NCBI GenBank assembly: GCA_002278935.1
Contig: NCJL01000004.1
Coordinates: 433,293-497,292 of the forward strand
Direction of reading: 5' to 3'
DNA: 64,000 nucleotides
Source of the DNA: Gallionellales bacterium 39-52-133
GTDB taxonomy: Bacteria > Pseudomonadota > Gammaproteobacteria > Burkholderiales > Gallionellaceae
The stretch's first letter is position 1; the number at the start of each line of letters is the position of its first letter. The position numbers and the translations under genes were made by a program. A model generated the notes under the pieces. It saw only the letters and a program-made list of their open reading frames with translations. It had not been told where the DNA came from and searched no databases. Below are positions 8,811-17,568 of the stretch, piece by piece.

Positions 8811-9032
8811 TTGCCGGGGGTAGCCCGGCGGCTAGTCACTTTTTTTGTCTTGCCAAAAAAAGTAACCAAAAAAAGTCGCCCCCAATCCACCACCTCTTCG
8901 AGGTTCCCTGCGTTGCTCGACTGGTCAGGCTTCCTCACAAACTCGCACGATCCGCTGCGCGTCCACGTGCTCAAACATGTTCGTCAGAATTCCCTGACCA
9001 GCCTGTGCTACTCGGTGGCGGAACAGGGGAGG
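8811..9032 (+). repeat. long dispersed repeat family A, copy 3
   Basis: The landmarks match copies 1 and 2: TTGCCGGGGGTAGCCCGGC at the left and CTCGGTGGCGGAACAGGGGA at the right. It includes the CACAAACTCGCACGATCCGC block shared with copy 2. It lies between addB and addA and lengthens the operon spacer. Confidence 0.75.
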
Positions 9033-9061
9033 GAGAAGCAAAAATCCCCCAAACCTTATTT

Positions 9062-9124
9062 CGTAGGGTGGGCAAATTGCCCACCAATTATCAAATTACC
9101 GCGTGGGCAATTTGCCCACCCTAC
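9062..9124. repeat. GTAGGGTGGGC palindromic repeat, family B copy 1
   Basis: GTAGGGTGGGCAAATTGCCC at the left is mirrored by GGGCAATTTGCCCACCCTAC at the right. It ends 26 bases before the addA start. A related palindrome lies at 42264-42341. Confidence 0.7.
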
Positions 9125-9150
9125 AACACCAGCGGAAATCGAGCGATGAT

Positions 9151-12100
9151 ATGAAAAACAAAATCGCCCTAGATCCCTCCAACAGCGTCGTCGTCGAAGC
9201 CTGCGCCGGCAGTGGCAAGACCTGGCTGCTTGTTTCGCGCATTGTGCGTTTGCTGCTGGCCGGGGTGCAGCCGGGCGAAATTTTGGCGATTACGTTTACG
9301 CGCAAGGCGGCGCAGGAGATGCAGGAGCGGCTGCATGACTGGCTGCATTTTTTGGCGGCAAGCGACGATGATGAGGTGCGCGAGTTTTTAAAGCAGCGCG
9401 CGCTTGATGATGTCGACGATGCGATGCTGGCAAGAGCACGCGGTTTGTATCGCGATTTTTTGCTGTCGTCTTCCAGTATTACCATCAGCACTTTTCACGG
9501 CTGGTTTATGCAGATCATCCAGCGCGCGCCGCTGAATGCGGGGGTGCCGGTGGGCATGCAGTTGCTGGAGCGCACCGCGGCGTTGCGCGAGGAGGCGTGG
9601 GATGCGCTGGCGGATGGTTTGCATGCGGAGCCTGAGGGCGAGCTGGCTGTGGAGATGCAGTGGCTGTTTAACGAATACGGGCTGCACAATACGCGCACGC
9701 TGCTGGAAAATTTCCTCAACAAGCGCGCGGAATGGTGGGCTTATACGCAAGGGCAGGAAGATGCTGTTTCCTGGGCGCTGCAGCAGTTGCAAGCCGAACT
9801 TGAAGTTGATCTGGATGATGATCCATACGAGACATTGGGGGATCAGGATTTTGAATTAACGGTGCAGGCGTTTGCCAGCTTGCTGGATAGCGGCTCGGAT
9901 GCGCAACGGAAAATAGCCAAGCCGCTGGACGATGCGTTGCGCGCGGATGAATTGTCGGCACGCTACCAAATGCTGTTTGAGGTATTGCATACCCAGGCAG
10001 GCGAGCCGCGCAAACTGAAGGCGAACAAGGGGCAGAACGCGGAGTTGTACGCCAGCCAGTTTGGCGACATTCTGCAGGTGCTGCATGCGGTGCAGGATCA
10101 GCTAAGCGAGCGCGCAGCATTGCGTCTGAATAAGGCCGGGCTGCGCTGTGGTGTTAAATATATTGAATATTATCAAATACTTAAACAAAGACAGCAGGTA
10201 ATGGACTTCACGGATGTGGAGTATCAGGTGGCGCGGCTGATGAAGCAGGGCGACAGCGCGGAATACATGCAGTACAAGCTGGACAGCCGTTACAAGCAGG
10301 TGTTGCTGGACGAGTTTCAGGATACCAATCCGCTGCAGTGGCAAATTCTGCAGGCGTGGTTTGAAGCCTCGGTGGCGGCCGACGAGCGGCCGAAAATATT
10401 TATCGTGGGCGATCCCAAGCAGTCGATCTACCGCTTTCGCCGCGCCGATTCGCGCCTGTTTGGCGCGGTGAAGGAATTCATGCTGGACGAGTTTGCCGCC
10501 AAGTATCTCACGCAGAATGAAACGCGGCGCAATGCGCCCGCTGTGCTGGCGGTGGTGAACGGCGTATTTGAAAGTCACCCCGATGGCTTTGTCGATTTTG
10601 AAAATCATCTTGCGCACCACCGTGACTTGCCCGGCTATATCGAAGCATTGCCGCTGGTGTTGCTGGAAAAGGAAAAATCGGCCGCCGAGCAGGAAGGCTT
10701 CGAGCTGCGCAATCCGCTGTTGCAGGCGCGCGACGAAGCCGACAGCGGCGCGCGCGAGGGCGAGGCCGCGCTGTTTGCGGAGAAAGTTGCCGAGATTGTC
10801 GCGCAGTGGTCGGTGCTGGATGCACAGGGCCAGCCGCGCCGCGCCAGCTACGGCGACATCATGGTGCTGGTGAAGAAGCGCACGCATTTGCGCATTTACG
10901 AAGCCGCGCTGCGCGAAAAAAATATTCCCTTCCTCACCTCGCGCCGCGGCGGCCTGCTCGACACGCTGGAAGCGGAAGACCTGCAGGTGCTGCTGATGTT
11001 TTTGATTGCGCCGTTTGCCGATCTACAGCTGGCACAGGTGCTGCGCTCGCCGATCTTCTCCTGCTCCGATGAAGATCTGATGCAGCTTGCTGCGCTACAG
11101 CTTGAAACTGCTGACGAGCAAGCAGCGAGTGATGAAATAATCGAAGCACCGGATACGTCCAGCGAACCTGTTCCCCACTTTAACAAAGGGGGGCTAGAGG
11201 GGATTTTTAACTGGTGGAGCAGACTAAATCACCTGGCCGCAAGCACTGACCTTTCTCCAGCATTGCAGCGTGCCCATCTTCTTTTAAAAGACTGGCTCTC
11301 CCGCGCCGACAAGCTCCCCGTGCATGACCTGCTTGACCATATTTATTTCAGCGCCGACGTGCCGCACCGCTATGCCGCCGCCCTGCCCGAGGCGATGCGC
11401 GCCACGGTGCAGGCCAATTTACAGGCGCTGCTGGAAGTGGCGCTGGATGTGGATGGTGGTCGCTACCCCAGCTTGCCCGGATTCCTCGCCGAGCTGCGCG
11501 AATTGCGCGCGGCGGAGAGCGAGTCCCCGGACGAGGGCAAGGTGGGCGAGGTGGGCAACGCGCTGCGCATTTACACCGTGCACGAAGCCAAGGGGCTGGA
11601 AGCGCCCATCGTGTGGCTGCTGGATGCGAATGACACGCGCGGCAAAAATGACGGTTATGAGGTGCTGGTCGATTGGCCCACCCAGGCGCCACGTCCCGCG
11701 CATTTTTCTTTATATGCCGCGCAGTCTGCGCAGGGAAAAAAGCGCCAGCCCATGTTCGAAGCCGAGGAGCAGTATGCGCGGCGCGAAGCGATGAACCTGC
11801 TGTATGTGGCCATCACCCGTGCCAAGCAGGCGCTGCTGGTGAGCGGCAATGGCAAGAATGCGGAGACGGAAGAAAAGAAAAGTGTGCTGTCGTGGTATGA
11901 CCGCATTGCGCAGCTGAGCACGCCTGCCGGCAACCCCTTGCTGCAATCGCCATGTAAAGATATTGAATATAATCAATATGTTACAATTAAATCTGAGATT
12001 GCCCTGCAACAGGCCTTGCCCACCGGCAAACGTGCGGCCAGTGAGACTCTGGAACAGCGCCGCGGCACCTGGCTGCACGCCTTGCTGCAACAGCTGACCA

Positions 12101-12480
12101 TGCCGGGCGCGATTGCCGATCTGGCTGCGATGCAAACGAAGTGCGGCATCCCGCCCGATGAAATTGATATGCTATGGCAGCAGGCGCAGGCGCTACTGAG
12201 TCAGCCGGCGTTGCAACGCTTTTTCGATGCGACACTACATCGCCGCGCGCACAATGAAATGCCATACGTCAACGCGCAGGGCGAGCTGAAGCGAATTGAT
12301 CGATTAGTCGAATTTGAATCTGAAGTGTGGGTGCTGGACTACAAAACCGGTGCAAGTCATGACCCCGCACCCTACCGCGCGCAGATGGACGAATACCGCA
12401 GCGCGATGCAGAGCGTGTATGCGGATAAAGCGGTGCGCTGTGCGCTGGTTTTTGCGGATGGAATATTGAGTGAGTTGTAA
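9151..12480 (+). CDS. addA: AddA-type UvrD helicase/nuclease subunit
   Basis: A 1109-residue ATP-dependent helicase-nuclease. All superfamily 1 motifs are visible: Walker A (EACAGSGKTWLL, about residues 18-29), motif Ia ITFTRKAAQEM, motif II LLDEFQDTNPLQW, motif III GDPKQSIYRFRRAD, motif V YTVHEAKGLEAP and motif VI LLYVAITRAKQALL. The C-terminal RecB-like nuclease has RIDRLVEF and VWVLDYKTG. With AddB it forms the break-repair exonuclease. I chose ATG 9151; the frame upstream is repeat DNA and the ribosome binding site is weak. Two AT-rich motif copies and one palindromic repeat lie in frame inside the gene. A diverged scrap of its 3' end lies at about 17840. Confidence 0.92.
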   Translation: MKNKIALDPSNSVVVEACAGSGKTWLLVSRIVRLLLAGVQPGEILAITFTRKAAQEMQERLHDWLHFLAASDDDEVREFLKQRALDDVDDAMLARARGLYRDFLLSSSSITISTFHGWFMQIIQRAPLNAGVPVGMQLLERTAALREEAWDALADGLHAEPEGELAVEMQWLFNEYGLHNTRTLLENFLNKRAEWWAYTQGQEDAVSWALQQLQAELEVDLDDDPYETLGDQDFELTVQAFASLLDSGSDAQRKIAKPLDDALRADELSARYQMLFEVLHTQAGEPRKLKANKGQNAELYASQFGDILQVLHAVQDQLSERAALRLNKAGLRCGVKYIEYYQILKQRQQVMDFTDVEYQVARLMKQGDSAEYMQYKLDSRYKQVLLDEFQDTNPLQWQILQAWFEASVAADERPKIFIVGDPKQSIYRFRRADSRLFGAVKEFMLDEFAAKYLTQNETRRNAPAVLAVVNGVFESHPDGFVDFENHLAHHRDLPGYIEALPLVLLEKEKSAAEQEGFELRNPLLQARDEADSGAREGEAALFAEKVAEIVAQWSVLDAQGQPRRASYGDIMVLVKKRTHLRIYEAALREKNIPFLTSRRGGLLDTLEAEDLQVLLMFLIAPFADLQLAQVLRSPIFSCSDEDLMQLAALQLETADEQAASDEIIEAPDTSSEPVPHFNKGGLEGIFNWWSRLNHLAASTDLSPALQRAHLLLKDWLSRADKLPVHDLLDHIYFSADVPHRYAAALPEAMRATVQANLQALLEVALDVDGGRYPSLPGFLAELRELRAAESESPDEGKVGEVGNALRIYTVHEAKGLEAPIVWLLDANDTRGKNDGYEVLVDWPTQAPRPAHFSLYAAQSAQGKKRQPMFEAEEQYARREAMNLLYVAITRAKQALLVSGNGKNAETEEKKSVLSWYDRIAQLSTPAGNPLLQSPCKDIEYNQYVTIKSEIALQQALPTGKRAASETLEQRRGTWLHALLQQLTMPGAIADLAAMQTKCGIPPDEIDMLWQQAQALLSQPALQRFFDATLHRRAHNEMPYVNAQGELKRIDRLVEFESEVWVLDYKTGASHDPAPYRAQMDEYRSAMQSVYADKAVRCALVFADGILSEL
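10154..10185 (+). repeat. AT-rich dispersed motif, copy 2 (inside addA)
   Basis: It contains AAATATATTGAATATTATC and then AAATACTTAAAC, read as KYIEYYQILKQR just before the conserved DFTD segment. The peptide fits the AddA alignment here, so this copy need not be an insertion. Confidence 0.75.
11166..11206 (+). repeat. palindromic repeat inserted in frame in addA (family F-like)
   Basis: CCCACTTTAACAAAGGGGGG followed by CTAGAGGGGATTTTTAA is read as HFNKGGLEGIFN. This peptide is a familiar translation of a common intergenic palindrome. It falls in a variable linker between helicase motifs, where an in-frame insertion could be tolerated. Confidence 0.55.
11955..11990 (+). repeat. AT-rich dispersed motif, copy 3 (inside addA)
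   Basis: It contains GATATTGAATATAATCAATA and then TGTTACAATTAA, read as KDIEYNQYVTIK. This is the most symmetrical copy, with TTGAA-TATA-ATCAA at its centre. Confidence 0.75.
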
Positions 12481-12534
12481 GCAGGAGATTGCTCGGGGTG
12501 ACAACTAAATATTTATCCTGAAAACAGCAGTTCA

Positions 12535-12656
12535 ATCCACAGATTTCACAGATTCACACAGATTCAGAAGCAGTTATCAGTAATGTCAGCATCACCCAAA
12601 AAGTGTAAATACTAAACAAGGCAATTTTTTGTTTAATCTGTGGAAATCTGTGGACA
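12535..12656. repeat. CCACAGATTTCACAGATT inverted repeat, family E copy 1
   Basis: The left arm ATCCACAGATTTCACAGATT (12535-12554) is mirrored by AATCTGTGGAAATCTGTGG at about 12635-12653. It lies between the convergent addA and GGDEF genes. A tighter copy is at 33209-33273. Confidence 0.7.
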
Positions 12657-12671
12657 GCTGTTTTTTCCAGG

Positions 12672-14192
12672 TTAATTCTGGCTTGGGCATGGCTCAGGTG
12701 TGATCTCTGAAAATTTGCAGCAAGTATTGCCTCCTTTTGCTTTTGCCAGATACATGGCAACATCAGCATGATTAAGCAGGTCATCAATTATCTTGCTGTC
12801 CTCGGGGTAGAGGCTGGCACCGATGCTGCCGGATATTTTGATATTGTGACCGTTCACATTAAATTCCCTGCTTAATTCTTGGAGAATCTTGTGGGCGACG
12901 AGCTCGCAGTTACTCGCGTCATTGGAATCGATGATCATGGTGAATTCATCGCCCCCGATGCGGGCTAGTGTGTCACCCTCGCGCAAGCAATTCATCAGCC
13001 TGGCGGCTACACTCTGCAATAACAGATCGCCGGTTGCATGTCCCATGGTGTCGTTGACTGGCTTGAACCGGTCAAGGTCTATAAAAAGCACGGCGGTCAT
13101 TTCCCTATTTCGGTGTGCCCTTGCTACTGACTGGGCTAATCGATCCATGAAGAGAAGCCGGTTGGCCAGGCCTGTGAGCGAGTCATGATATGCCAGGTAG
13201 CTGAGTTGTTCTTCCTTGCGCTTTTGCTCGGTCAGATCTTGCAGGCTTGCTACAAAAGTCCTGTGGCCGGTTGCGGGTATTTCGTTCAGGTTGATATCCA
13301 GCGAGAAGCGTTCACCATCGGTACGTTTTCCGGTTTGCATGAAATACGGTTTATCAAGCAGATCGGCAAGATTCCTGCCGCTCAATTCTCCTGAGTTGTA
13401 TTTAAACAGCTGCTCGGCAGCCTGGTTGCATTGCTCAATGTCCCCCTTTTCATTTATTACAATAATGCCGGTTCCAACTTCTTCCATGATGCGCATCAGG
13501 AGCAATTTACTTTCAGACAAAAGGCCGAGCTGGCGTCTGAAATAGAAAAGTACAAATCCAAAATTGATCAAAATGAGCACGATGGAAAATGCTTCGGATA
13601 TCCTCAGGTAGTGAGATTTTTTGTGTGCAGCATTTTCAATTTCAGTGGTGAGGTTATCCATCAGTTGCAGCAGCCTCTGATTGTCGCGAATAATCACGAC
13701 CAGTGCATGCTTCAGGGCGACATTGAAATTCAGGTTGTTGTTTTCCGAGATGAGAGGCAGCAGGGCAGTCTGCATTGGTGTCCAAAGGGTGTTTGCCTGC
13801 CGGATAAGCGAGACAGCATTTTTCGACTGGGTGGAGTCTGCATTTAGAATATTGCCATGGCTGTCGGTCAGCTTGCCTTTGCCGAGCGCTGATAGTGTTT
13901 GATCAAACAGCAAGTAGCTTTGTGACAGCTCTTGCAGGATGGGAGAGTTGTCCGAGCGCACCTGCTCAGCATATTTTAATTTCAGCAAATTTTTTTCTAT
14001 GCGCTGGGAGAGCATGCGCTGCCTGCCCGATAAATTGATTGCAATGGCGTCATTGCTGCTTTCGGCAGCATTCCATATATTAAGTGATATCGCAATGATT
14101 GCCAGCAGTGAAAACATCCCGAAAGAAATCGCAAGAGCCTGCGATTTACCGTCCGACGGAACCGGCTTCTCATTGTGATCAGCTTGTTTCAT
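12672..14192 (-). CDS. diguanylate cyclase with PilJ-type sensor and PAS domain
   Basis: About 506 residues. TM1 lies near residues 22-42 and is followed by a periplasmic PilJ/type IV pili sensor domain with NLSGRQRMLSQRIEKN. TM2 lies near 205-225 (FSIVLILINFGFVLFYF). A PAS domain follows at about 240-330 (GIIVINEKGDIEQCNQAAEQLF), then a GGDEF domain with an intact ARIGGDEF active site. The inhibitory I-site REGD sits five residues before it. It should make c-di-GMP and be product-inhibited. It is the last gene of the mcp-NIT-EAL-GGDEF operon and overlaps the EAL gene by 14 bases, implying coupled translation. I chose ATG 14192 over ATG 14207. Confidence 0.9.
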   Translation of the reverse strand: MKQADHNEKPVPSDGKSQALAISFGMFSLLAIIAISLNIWNAAESSNDAIAINLSGRQRMLSQRIEKNLLKLKYAEQVRSDNSPILQELSQSYLLFDQTLSALGKGKLTDSHGNILNADSTQSKNAVSLIRQANTLWTPMQTALLPLISENNNLNFNVALKHALVVIIRDNQRLLQLMDNLTTEIENAAHKKSHYLRISEAFSIVLILINFGFVLFYFRRQLGLLSESKLLLMRIMEEVGTGIIVINEKGDIEQCNQAAEQLFKYNSGELSGRNLADLLDKPYFMQTGKRTDGERFSLDINLNEIPATGHRTFVASLQDLTEQKRKEEQLSYLAYHDSLTGLANRLLFMDRLAQSVARAHRNREMTAVLFIDLDRFKPVNDTMGHATGDLLLQSVAARLMNCLREGDTLARIGGDEFTMIIDSNDASNCELVAHKILQELSREFNVNGHNIKISGSIGASLYPEDSKIIDDLLNHADVAMYLAKAKGGNTCCKFSEITPEPCPSQN

Positions 14193-15453
14193 TCCAATCC
14201 AAATCACAACAGAGTACCTGATTGCTTTGGCCTGAGTTAATCATGAGTGACAAGGTAACGCACATGTTTGCACCAGCTATGGAGAGGTAGGGACGGCTGA
14301 TTTGCACTTCACCGGGATTGTTGATTGCTCTGCGGAAATAGGGACGTCGCGACCAGATGGCATCTCTGGCATCTGCCAGCGGGATGAAGCGGGGATCGTT
14401 GCGGGTGTTGCGCAGCGGGGAGGTCAGATTGGCACCGAGTTGTTTGCCTTCCTGGTTTAGCATGTAACAGCGTTCGGCTTTTGGTTTGTTAAGCAGTTCA
14501 AAACATGCGTTTTCTGCACTGGCGCCATTGCTGATTTGCCCGGCAGCGAGTAAAAATTTGCTGACATAAGCCTGCAGTTCAGCATGGTATTTTTCTGAAA
14601 TTTTCTGCGTGAAATTTTTAAATTTGTCGCAGAGCTGGGGAAGAACCTCAGCTTCCTGCTCCTTGCCAAGAAGCGATTCTTTGGGCTTGCCAAAATAATA
14701 TCCCTGCACAAAGTCAATACCTGAATCCATTGCTATTAATGCTTCATGTTCTGTTTCGATCCCTTCCATCAGGGCCAGGCTGCCCGACTCGTGCAGCAGG
14801 CTGACCAGATTGGGCAGTACCCGTCTGACGCTGATGTTGTGCGCCGCCTGGGCGATCATTGATCTGTCGAGTTTTACGATTTGCGGGGAGAGACGCCAGA
14901 TCCGGTCAAAATTGGAATGCCCGGCACCGAAATCATCGATGGCAACCAGACACCCAAGATTTTTATAATAATCGACCGCTTCGGCCAGTAATGACTCGTC
15001 GTGAATATTGGCTTCCAGTATTTCCACCACGATGCGGTGTGGCGGAATTTGATAGCGTTCCAGCAATTCGCCGAAATAGGGACCGTAGCGCTTGCCGCCT
15101 ACCGTTACCTGGGGATTAACATTCAGAAAAATCCAGCTGGTGTCGTCGGCAGCCGGCAAAAAATTTCGCAGATGAAGATTTCGGCATAAACGGTCAAGAA
15201 ATACGGTTTCTTCCTCGCCTCTAACCATGTTAAAGATTGCGAGAGGGGGGATATTCTTTCCTGTTCGGTCTTGTGCACGCAGAAGTGCTTCATAACCCAC
15301 CGGCCTTTTGTGTACGAGACTGAAGATGGGCTGGAAATGGCTTGTTAAGCGCAACCCCTTGTGGTGTCCAATAACTTCGGTATTCGAAGCTTGGGTGGCG
15401 GCCTCGATTTGATCCAGAGCGCTGGGAATTTTAGTCAAGTATGAATTTCTCAT
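14179..15453 (-). CDS. EAL-domain c-di-GMP phosphodiesterase with C-terminal cache-like domain
   Basis: A 424-residue protein. The EAL domain (about residues 35-265) keeps the catalytic signatures: YEALLRAQ, the ILEANI glutamate, DDFGAGHSNFDRI, VKLDRSMI and GIETEHEA, so hydrolytic activity is likely. The region from about 275 on is a sensor-like fold with PRFIPLADARDAIWSRRPYF and RPYLSIAGANMCVTLSLMI, typical of cache/YkuI-C-like domains. No TM helices are seen, so it is probably cytosolic. Together with the GGDEF gene that overlaps its end it makes a synthase/hydrolase pair. The spacer to the NIT gene is 70 bases and contains a weak AT-rich motif resemblance near 15484-15517. Confidence 0.88.
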   Translation of the reverse strand: MRNSYLTKIPSALDQIEAATQASNTEVIGHHKGLRLTSHFQPIFSLVHKRPVGYEALLRAQDRTGKNIPPLAIFNMVRGEEETVFLDRLCRNLHLRNFLPAADDTSWIFLNVNPQVTVGGKRYGPYFGELLERYQIPPHRIVVEILEANIHDESLLAEAVDYYKNLGCLVAIDDFGAGHSNFDRIWRLSPQIVKLDRSMIAQAAHNISVRRVLPNLVSLLHESGSLALMEGIETEHEALIAMDSGIDFVQGYYFGKPKESLLGKEQEAEVLPQLCDKFKNFTQKISEKYHAELQAYVSKFLLAAGQISNGASAENACFELLNKPKAERCYMLNQEGKQLGANLTSPLRNTRNDPRFIPLADARDAIWSRRPYFRRAINNPGEVQISRPYLSIAGANMCVTLSLMINSGQSNQVLCCDLDWNETS

Positions 15454-15523
15454 GGTTTATGGCACACGCATTTTAATTCTGGATTGTTTGCCAGTTAAAT
15501 TTATAAGTTATGGATATTGTGAA

Positions 15524-16363
15524 TCAGCTTCGTGTCTCGACTATCTCGCCGGTGACTTCAGCGAGGTCTTTCCACAGGTTCAGGCAGGCTTCAATCGCAT
15601 CCGTAGCGGTGCGGAAAAAAGCGTCTGGCGTGATATTGATTTCCTCTACAGCTATAAAGCGTTCATTGATCACATTTAGCAATGCATTAACACGTTGTGT
15701 TGCATGGGTATTCTCCGTTGAGCTGCTGATGTCTTGCTGGCACTCGCGTATATGCTGCTCCAGAAAATTCATTCGAATACGGCCAACAGCGCCGCACTGC
15801 CCTTTTGCGGCATATCCGGAGCCGAGCGCACGGGCCTGGCCGATGCTCTCCATGAGCAGCGGGAGTTTTCGCAGCAATGTGTTGGAAAGGAGTGCAAGCG
15901 GTGAGCCTTCGCCATCAAGCAGGCCGATATGTTCCCCTATGTCACCTAATAAATGGATGATTTTACGAATTAATACAGTGTGTTTGTGAAAGCTTTGTTC
16001 AGCGCTTGTGTTGGCAATGTTGCTGCTCATCATTTCCCATTCACGCTCGACAGCCAACAGGCTGTTTGCATCTGAGCGCAGCTCAATGGTCTCAACCAGC
16101 AAGGGGCCGAGATTTTTAAAAATCCCCTGTATTTCATTGCGCTTGGTTGCAAGTCGGGCGGCAAAAGATACGTCGCCATTCAACAGGGCTGCAGATATTC
16201 CGCGGTGCTGCTGGACATTTGTCAGCAGTGCAAGAACGTGCTGCAACACGTCCAGTCCATGCAACTGACGCTCGCGCTTGCGCAGCCGTTTTATCTTTTC
16301 TGCCCAATGCAATATGACGAAGAACAGGAGTAGCGCGGCACAGAAAATTATAGTGATAAGCAT
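15524..16363 (-). CDS. membrane-anchored NIT-like (nitrate/nitrite sensing) protein
   Basis: A 279-residue protein with one N-terminal TM helix (ITIIFCAALLLFFVILHW) and then an all-helical domain. QQHRGISAALLNGD and GQARALGSGYAAKG match the two halves of the NIT sensor fold, which in NasR and some receptors binds nitrate or nitrite. There is no output domain, so it probably works through a partner. It starts 11 bases after the chemoreceptor stop. That receptor lacks a periplasmic domain, so this protein may supply the sensing part in trans. Ligand assignment rests on fold resemblance only. Confidence 0.65.
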   Translation of the reverse strand: MLITIIFCAALLLFFVILHWAEKIKRLRKRERQLHGLDVLQHVLALLTNVQQHRGISAALLNGDVSFAARLATKRNEIQGIFKNLGPLLVETIELRSDANSLLAVEREWEMMSSNIANTSAEQSFHKHTVLIRKIIHLLGDIGEHIGLLDGEGSPLALLSNTLLRKLPLLMESIGQARALGSGYAAKGQCGAVGRIRMNFLEQHIRECQQDISSSTENTHATQRVNALLNVINERFIAVEEINITPDAFFRTATDAIEACLNLWKDLAEVTGEIVETRS

Positions 16364-16374
16364 GGGTGTTCTTT

Positions 16375-17568
16375 CTATACCTTGAAGCGTTGAAGGGAGG
16401 AACGGAGACCGGATGAAAGCCCTTCCAGATGCCGTGCTACCGCGGCGGCCTCGTTACTCGCTGCATTGTTTTCCTGCGACTTACTGGCAATTTCTGTCAT
16501 GCCGTTGACAGCCTGCAGGCTGGTACGTGTCTGCTGTTCGGTAGCAGAAGCGATGTTACGCACGCGATCCATGGTGCTGCGCGCTCCGGTGCGAATGGAT
16601 TCGAGTGCCTGCGCTGCTTCGCGTGCAAGCTGCAGGCCTGATTCGGCCTGTTTGCGGCCATTGTCCATGCCTGTTTGAGTCGCTTCGATTTCTTGCAATA
16701 TATTGCTGATCATGCCGCTTATTTCACCGGTTGCACCGGCTGTACGCGCGGCAAGTTTTTTAACTTCATCTGCCACCACTGCAAAGCCGCGACCCTGTTC
16801 CCCGGCGCGGGCCGCCTCGATTGCGGCATTCAATGCCAATAGATTAGTCTGTTCGGCAATCCCTCTGATGACGCCGACAATTCCGCCTATCTGGTCAGAT
16901 CGTTTTCCCATGGATGCAACCAGTATGGCAATATCTTTCATGGAGGTTTCGATGCGTGCCATTTCTTCGCCGGCTGCCTGGACGATAGCGGCGCCATTGG
17001 TGGCGAGTCTTTCGGATTCTTCGGCAATGTCCTGCGACAATCTGGCAGATTCAGCGACATGCTCCGCGCTGCTGCGCATTTCTTCCAGGGCCACTGATGA
17101 CGAGGCCGCCAGGATAGCCTGGGTATTTGCACCTGCCACAACCCGGGCCGCGGCCACGGTAAGTTCTGTTGCGGCGCTGGCAACTTCCTCTGTGGCAGCA
17201 TCTACCTCTTTGATCAAACGGCCGGTTTCTCGCGCCGTGTTGTTCAGGCTGTATGCCAGTTGGCCGAACCCATCCTGACTGTCTATGACGCTGCGGGCCG
17301 TGAGATCGCCTGTCGCAGAAGCACGAGTTGCCTGTAGCAGGGATAGCAGTGCTTCACGGATTGAAGCGTAGAGTGCATATTGAAAATAGACCGCGACAAT
17401 TCCGCTTAGTGCAGCAAGTAAAAGGAATGTCTGTGCCAGCATGGGCCGGTAACCGGCCAATGCAAGCAGCAGGCAGGGGACCAACAGCAATAAGGTGCTG
17501 AAAATAAATTTTCCGGCCAGATCAATTCGCTGCATTAATCCTATAGCGGGTTGAGTGAAAGGGTTCAA
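16375..17568 (-). CDS. methyl-accepting chemotaxis protein without periplasmic sensor domain
   Basis: A 397-residue protein. Two closely spaced TM helices (about residues 17-38 and 45-68) leave almost no periplasmic loop. A HAMP-like region (about 70-125) comes next, followed by a full signalling domain with the conserved hairpin tip [20 protein letters not shown] and [17 protein letters not shown]. It has no C-terminal CheR/CheB-binding pentapeptide. It is the first gene of a four-gene minus-strand operon and may take its input from the NIT-like protein encoded next. Its output could be taxis or, given the neighbours, c-di-GMP control. Confidence 0.9.
   Translation of the reverse strand: MNPFTQPAIGLMQRIDLAGKFIFSTLLLLVPCLLLALAGYRPMLAQTFLLLAALSGIVAVYFQYALYASIREALLSLLQATRASATGDLTARSVIDSQDGFGQLAYSLNNTARETGRLIKEVDAATEEVASAATELTVAAARVVAGANTQAILAASSSVALEEMRSSAEHVAESARLSQDIAEESERLATNGAAIVQAAGEEMARIETSMKDIAILVASMGKRSDQIGGIVGVIRGIAEQTNLLALNAAIEAARAGEQGRGFAVVADEVKKLAARTAGATGEISGMISNILQEIEATQTGMDNGRKQAESGLQLAREAAQALESIRTGARSTMDRVRNIASATEQQTRTSLQAVNGMTEIASKSQENNAASNEAAAVARHLEGLSSGLRSSLQRFKV

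Noticed and set aside
8652..9149. Open frames through repeat copies A2 and A3 (GVARRLVTFF type)
   Set aside because: The same translated phrase appears in every repeat copy irrespective of strand and context. It is repeat DNA, not a gene.
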